From: Robertmurraya dakarensis
GTDB lineage: Bacteria > Bacillota > Bacilli > Bacillales > Cytobacillaceae
Assembly (NCBI RefSeq): GCF_900156875.1
Contig: NZ_LT707409.1
Location: forward strand, 482,237 to 546,236
Direction: 5' to 3'
Length of the DNA: 64,000 nucleotides
Every line of letters starts with the position of its first letter. The first letter of the stretch is position 1. Of the stretch, positions 60,949 to 64,000 are shown piece by piece. Below the pieces are notes generated by a model. That model was given only the letters and a program-made list of their open reading frames with translations. It was not told the DNA's origin and searched no databases. The position numbers and the translations under genes were made by a program.

Positions 60949-62469
60949 TCAATCCTCTAACCTTAACAAGTTCTTTTGAATTTTGCCAATAGATGTCCTT
61001 GGGAAGTCTTCAACGAATTTGTATATTTGAGGGATTTTAAAATATGATAATCTTTCTTGGCAGTATGTTTTCAGTTCATCTTTTGTTAGGTTTTTGTCCT
61101 TTGAAATTTTAACAAATGCAGCAACTGCTTCTTCTCTTAAATGATCTGGTACGGCAATAACGGCGCAGTCTTCCACATTAGGGTGATCGCGAATCACATT
61201 TTCCACTTCGATGGAGGATATATTTTCCCCGGCCCGTTTGATCATGTCCTTGCTTCTGTCTACAAACCAAATGTGACCACTTTCTTTATAATAGCCATTG
61301 TCTCCCGTGTACAGCCAGCCGGCCCTAAGGGTCTTGTTTGTGGCATCTGGATTCTTATAGTAGCCTTTCATTAAAGAAGGGGATTTGACGATAATTTCTC
61401 CAACTTGGTTAGGCCCGACTTCTTGTCCGTAGTCATCGACGATCTTCACCTCAAAGCCCAGCGCTGGCTTCCCGATTGAAACGATTCCGGTCGTTTCATC
61501 TATTATTCTTGGTTCATACAATGAGGTACAAACAGGCGTTGCGATTGTTTCCGTCATGCCATACCATTGAAACAATTTAACCCCAAAGCGCGATTCAAAA
61601 TCATCCAATTCTTTTGCAGTAACAAACAAACCATAGCCTGCCTGTCTTAAAGTATGACTCCTTTCATTTGGATGTTTTTCGCATTGTAATAACATTTTAA
61701 TAGCTGTAGCAACAAAGCTTGAAACAGTAGGTTGATATCGTTGGACTTGATCCCAAAAAGTAGAAGAGCTGAACCTTTTTAATAACACAATCGAACATCC
61801 TATGACCAAGGAAGCCATTGACGTATAGTATTGGGAGTTGGCATGAAATAAAGGCAGGAATACTAAGTATCGATCGTTAGGTGTCAGCCACTGGGTTCTA
61901 ACGGAAGACTCCCCAGCAAAAATATAGTTCTCATGGGTAATTTCCACGCCTTTTGGTTTAGAGGTCGTTCCTGATGTATACATCATACAGCACACATCGT
62001 CAGGGCTAACTTCATCTTCGGGATCCTCTTTTGAAAAAACGGTCACAGTCTTCAACCATTTTTCATCTAAACTCACATCAAAGAGTAGATTCTTTGAGTG
62101 TACGACTTCCATTATTGTTTCTGAATACCATTCTTTCTCTCCGATAAATCCTATGGCATCCGAGTGGTCGATGAAATATTCAATTTCATATGGAGTAGAA
62201 GCGGTATTAATCGGAACAAGAACAGCTCCAATGGCACCACATGCAAACCAAAGGTAGTAAAATTCAGGTCGATTACTTATAAGAATAGCGACTTTGTCAC
62301 CTTTTTTTACGTTTTTTGATTTAAGATAATTTGCTGTTTGAATAACAGTATCTAATAGATCCTCGTATGTTACGCAGTCATCTTCATAGTAAAGAAACAC
62401 TTTTTTAGGATGCAGCTCTCTTTTTTCTTTGATTACATCAAATATCGTTTTTCTTCCAGTAATGATCAT
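60949..62469 (-). CDS. AMP-dependent acyl-CoA synthetase / ligase
   Basis: A 506-residue ANL-family enzyme that makes acyl-CoA from a carboxylic acid, ATP and CoA. Motifs: P-loop YTSGTTSKPKG (about 165-175), WYGMTETIATP, GWLYTGDNGYYKESGHIWFVDRSKDMIKRAGENISS and the C-terminal Lys in PRTSIGKIQKNLLR. It is most like the crotonobetaine/carnitine-CoA ligase (CaiC) or medium-chain ligases. It is the second gene of an operon behind the AtoE-type carrier (22 bases apart), which suggests a short-chain fatty acid as substrate. Confidence 0.88.
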   Translation of the reverse strand: MIITGRKTIFDVIKEKRELHPKKVFLYYEDDCVTYEDLLDTVIQTANYLKSKNVKKGDKVAILISNRPEFYYLWFACGAIGAVLVPINTASTPYEIEYFIDHSDAIGFIGEKEWYSETIMEVVHSKNLLFDVSLDEKWLKTVTVFSKEDPEDEVSPDDVCCMMYTSGTTSKPKGVEITHENYIFAGESSVRTQWLTPNDRYLVFLPLFHANSQYYTSMASLVIGCSIVLLKRFSSSTFWDQVQRYQPTVSSFVATAIKMLLQCEKHPNERSHTLRQAGYGLFVTAKELDDFESRFGVKLFQWYGMTETIATPVCTSLYEPRIIDETTGIVSIGKPALGFEVKIVDDYGQEVGPNQVGEIIVKSPSLMKGYYKNPDATNKTLRAGWLYTGDNGYYKESGHIWFVDRSKDMIKRAGENISSIEVENVIRDHPNVEDCAVIAVPDHLREEAVAAFVKISKDKNLTKDELKTYCQERLSYFKIPQIYKFVEDFPRTSIGKIQKNLLRLED

Positions 62470-62490
62470 TTAGAAACCCCCTGTAGCAAG

Positions 62491-63828
62491 TCAAAATAAC
62501 ATGGGAATAAAGGTTACCCCGATAGCTGAAATGATAAATAGTATAAACATAGAAACTAGACAGTAGCCCCAAATATCTTTCAGACTTAATCCTGATAAGC
62601 CTAAAGCTGGTAATACAAAGAATGGTTGTAATAGATTTGTGACAAGGTCACCGATCGATACGGTATTAACAGCAACCGATACAGGAACCCCCAAAGCTTT
62701 TGCTGCATCAACCATGATCGGTCCCTGCACCTGCCATTGGCCTCCTGCGGATGGAACAAATATATTCAAAATAGCGGCAGAAAGGAAACTTAAGAACGGG
62801 AATGTAAATTCATTCGAAATCGCTACAACCCAATTTGAAATCACAACAGCTAAGCCTGAGCCCATCATCATCCCCATAATTCCGGCATAAAAAGGGAACT
62901 GGAGCGCAATTCCGCCAGCAGAAGGCATTCCTTCAATAATGGCATGTACATAGCTTCCTGGTGACCCGTGCAGGGCAAGACCCAAAATGAGAAAAGCAAA
63001 GTTTAAGATATTTAATTCAAGGTTGAACCCATTTTTGGAAAAATACATAAATAACCAAATAAGTCCAAGTGCAACAATGATGTAATTTAATAGTTTGCTA
63101 TTGTTTAATCTGTCAGCAATCGTTCGTTGTTCCTTTACAAGACTTGTTTCTAAAGAAGCTGCTTGTTCGTCCTTTGACTGATACGGAATAACATCCTCAG
63201 AGTTTGGCATCATTTTAGTGTAAGCGTATATGACAGCTACCAATCCAACAATACCAACAAATAACATTGTAGGGCTGAAAATCGTTTGTGTTAATGGAAT
63301 TAGTCCAATCTTGTCCTCTAAAGAGTGGCCTGGTGTGTTGACGAGGAGAGGGGCTGTTACGGTAATGCTTATTGGCAAAGTAGCGATTGTGGCCGTATAA
63401 GCAGCCGCAATTAAGATTCTAAAATCTGCAGCAGGTACATTTCTGGCAACTTCAATGGCAAACAAAGTTCCAAGAACAAAGCCTAACCCCCAGCTTAAAT
63501 AACCCCCAACAGCTGCAACTAGCATGGTAATGATAATCGCGGACTTTTGTGTTTTTGGAATTTGTGCTCCTTTTTGAACCCATTTTTGAACGATCGGTGC
63601 CTTCACAAGAGCATAGCCAGTAATAATGATCAGCACCATTTGAGTTGTAAAGGCTAGGAATCCCCAAAATCCGTTATACCAATGTTCGACCATAGCAAAA
63701 AGGGACTCCCCTGTAATGGTCATTCCCATAAACATGACGATTAAAGTTAAGATAATGGCAAAAATAAATGCATCTGGTAAAAACTTTTCTACTCCCACTT
63801 TGAATCGTTGCGAAATAGCACGTAACAT
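62491..63828 (-). CDS. atoE: AtoE-type short-chain fatty acid transporter
   Basis: A 445-residue carrier with about 11 helices of the AtoE family (COG2031), which take up short-chain fatty acids. Seen: ERFKVGVEKFLPDAFIFA-like start, ALVKAPIVQKWVQKGA, GGYLSWGLGFVLGTLFAIEVAR, FPFYAGIMGMMMGSGLAV, FVPSAGGQWQVQGPIM. ATG at 63828 follows AGGAGGAAATGT on the minus strand. First gene of the operon, with a good sigma-A promoter and a cre site upstream; induced or repressed according to carbon supply is likely. Confidence 0.9.
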   Translation of the reverse strand: MLRAISQRFKVGVEKFLPDAFIFAIILTLIVMFMGMTITGESLFAMVEHWYNGFWGFLAFTTQMVLIIITGYALVKAPIVQKWVQKGAQIPKTQKSAIIITMLVAAVGGYLSWGLGFVLGTLFAIEVARNVPAADFRILIAAAYTATIATLPISITVTAPLLVNTPGHSLEDKIGLIPLTQTIFSPTMLFVGIVGLVAVIYAYTKMMPNSEDVIPYQSKDEQAASLETSLVKEQRTIADRLNNSKLLNYIIVALGLIWLFMYFSKNGFNLELNILNFAFLILGLALHGSPGSYVHAIIEGMPSAGGIALQFPFYAGIMGMMMGSGLAVVISNWVVAISNEFTFPFLSFLSAAILNIFVPSAGGQWQVQGPIMVDAAKALGVPVSVAVNTVSIGDLVTNLLQPFFVLPALGLSGLSLKDIWGYCLVSMFILFIISAIGVTFIPMLF

Positions 63829-63879
63829 ACATTTCCTCCTCACTAATTTTTTGAAAAACATAATTGAATTTGGTCTTGT

Positions 63880-63908
63880 ATTATCTAAGGTGGAATTAGC
63901 TGTGTCAA
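63880..63908 (-). promoter_or_regulatory. Sigma-A promoter of the atoE-ligase operon
   Basis: On the minus strand TTGACA (63908-63903), 17-bp spacer, GATAAT (63885-63880): near consensus. The transcription start would be near 63873, 45 bases before the ATG. Confidence 0.75.
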
Positions 63909-63941
63909 CTTTAACGCTGATGTATCAAGAACGCTTAGGGG

Positions 63942-63955
63942 TGTTAACGCTTTCA
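63942..63955. promoter_or_regulatory. cre site (CcpA operator)
   Basis: TGTTAACGCTTTCA fits the cre consensus TGWNANCGNTNWCA on both strands. It lies about 34 bases upstream of the -35 of the atoE promoter, a place where CcpA often activates; it could also act on a + strand gene beyond the window. Confidence 0.65.
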
Positions 63956-63962
63956 TTATAGG

Positions 63963-63975
63963 GTTGACGGTCAAC
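63963..63975. promoter_or_regulatory. Small palindrome GTTGAC-G-GTCAAC
   Basis: A perfect 6-bp inverted repeat about a single G at the window edge, next to the cre site. A possible operator for a divergent gene outside the window. Confidence 0.35.
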
Positions 63976-64000
63976 TTAATTGCTGTGAAAATATAATAGA

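Overview
The window looks like chromosomal DNA of a low-GC, endospore-forming member of the Bacillaceae (Bacillus sensu lato; Neobacillus, Peribacillus, Cytobacillus or Mesobacillus would all fit). The reasons are strong AGGAGG ribosome binding sites, TTG/GTG starts, CtsR, cre and LexA-type operators of the Bacillus consensus, ClpE, a YheC/YheD spore-coat ATP-grasp protein, a SleB-like cortex hydrolase, and a formate dehydrogenase cluster arranged like yrhG-yrhE-yrhD-yrhF of B. subtilis. The genus is inferred, not proven. Most genes lie on the + strand.

Layout. 0.1-6 kb: formate module (FNT channel, Mo/W formate dehydrogenase, DUF1641 partner, DUF2294/MpsC-like protein, FdhD). 6.8-12.3 kb: single genes (unknown coiled-coil protein, SRPBCC, CBO0543 membrane protein, VOC, subtilisin, YheC/D). 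12.4-14 kb: an MFS drug exporter behind an ErmD-like macrolide arrest leader peptide. 14-15.3 kb: iron alcohol dehydrogenase. 16.7-22.9 kb: zinc-ribbon membrane protein, EcsC, GT4 glycosyltransferase, DUF457 protein, MDR dehydrogenase. 18.8-27.2 kb is rich in decayed genes (GyrI-like, paiB, SDR tail, a gene-start duplication, an IS200/IS605-type tnpB with an in-frame stop and a LexA box on its promoter). 27.2-33.9 kb: SleB-like hydrolase, sugar dehydrogenase, membrane protein, acetolactate synthase, two small proteins. 34.1-36.7 kb: NAD salvage operon nrtR-pnuC-nadR with two copies of a TTAACA-N3-TGTTAA operator. 36.9-39.6 kb: TetR regulator with its operators, a thioesterase and an MFS exporter, then a stray copy of the nadR 3' end. 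40-44.1 kb: lipoprotein, small ORFs, YerD-like glutamate synthase, M50 protease. 45.4-52.8 kb: large extracytoplasmic protein (-), serine hydrolase, Rpn nuclease, clpE under CtsR boxes. 52.9-59.5 kb: adenine deaminase (-), small protein, SWIM protein, cupin/DUF5661. 60.9-63.8 kb: acyl-CoA ligase and AtoE transporter (-) with a cre site and a sigma-A promoter.

The most unusual feature is a two-part repeat system. Seven tandem arrays (about 110 copies in total, about 5.5 kb) of a 52-bp unit, built round an imperfect hairpin CGGTCTTCAT ... ATGAGAACCG, fill intergenic spaces at 6.2, 15.3, 30.1, 44.2, 48.6, 57.9 and 59.7 kb. Almost every array starts beside, and several also end beside, a separate palindromic REP-like element (GTGCCTGTCCC ... 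AGTAAAGCATTACTG ... GGGGACAGGCAC), which also occurs alone at several places. All arrays and all REP-like elements have the same orientation, although genes lie on both strands. This suggests strand-specific (replication-linked) insertion or function. I know of no described function for this combination.
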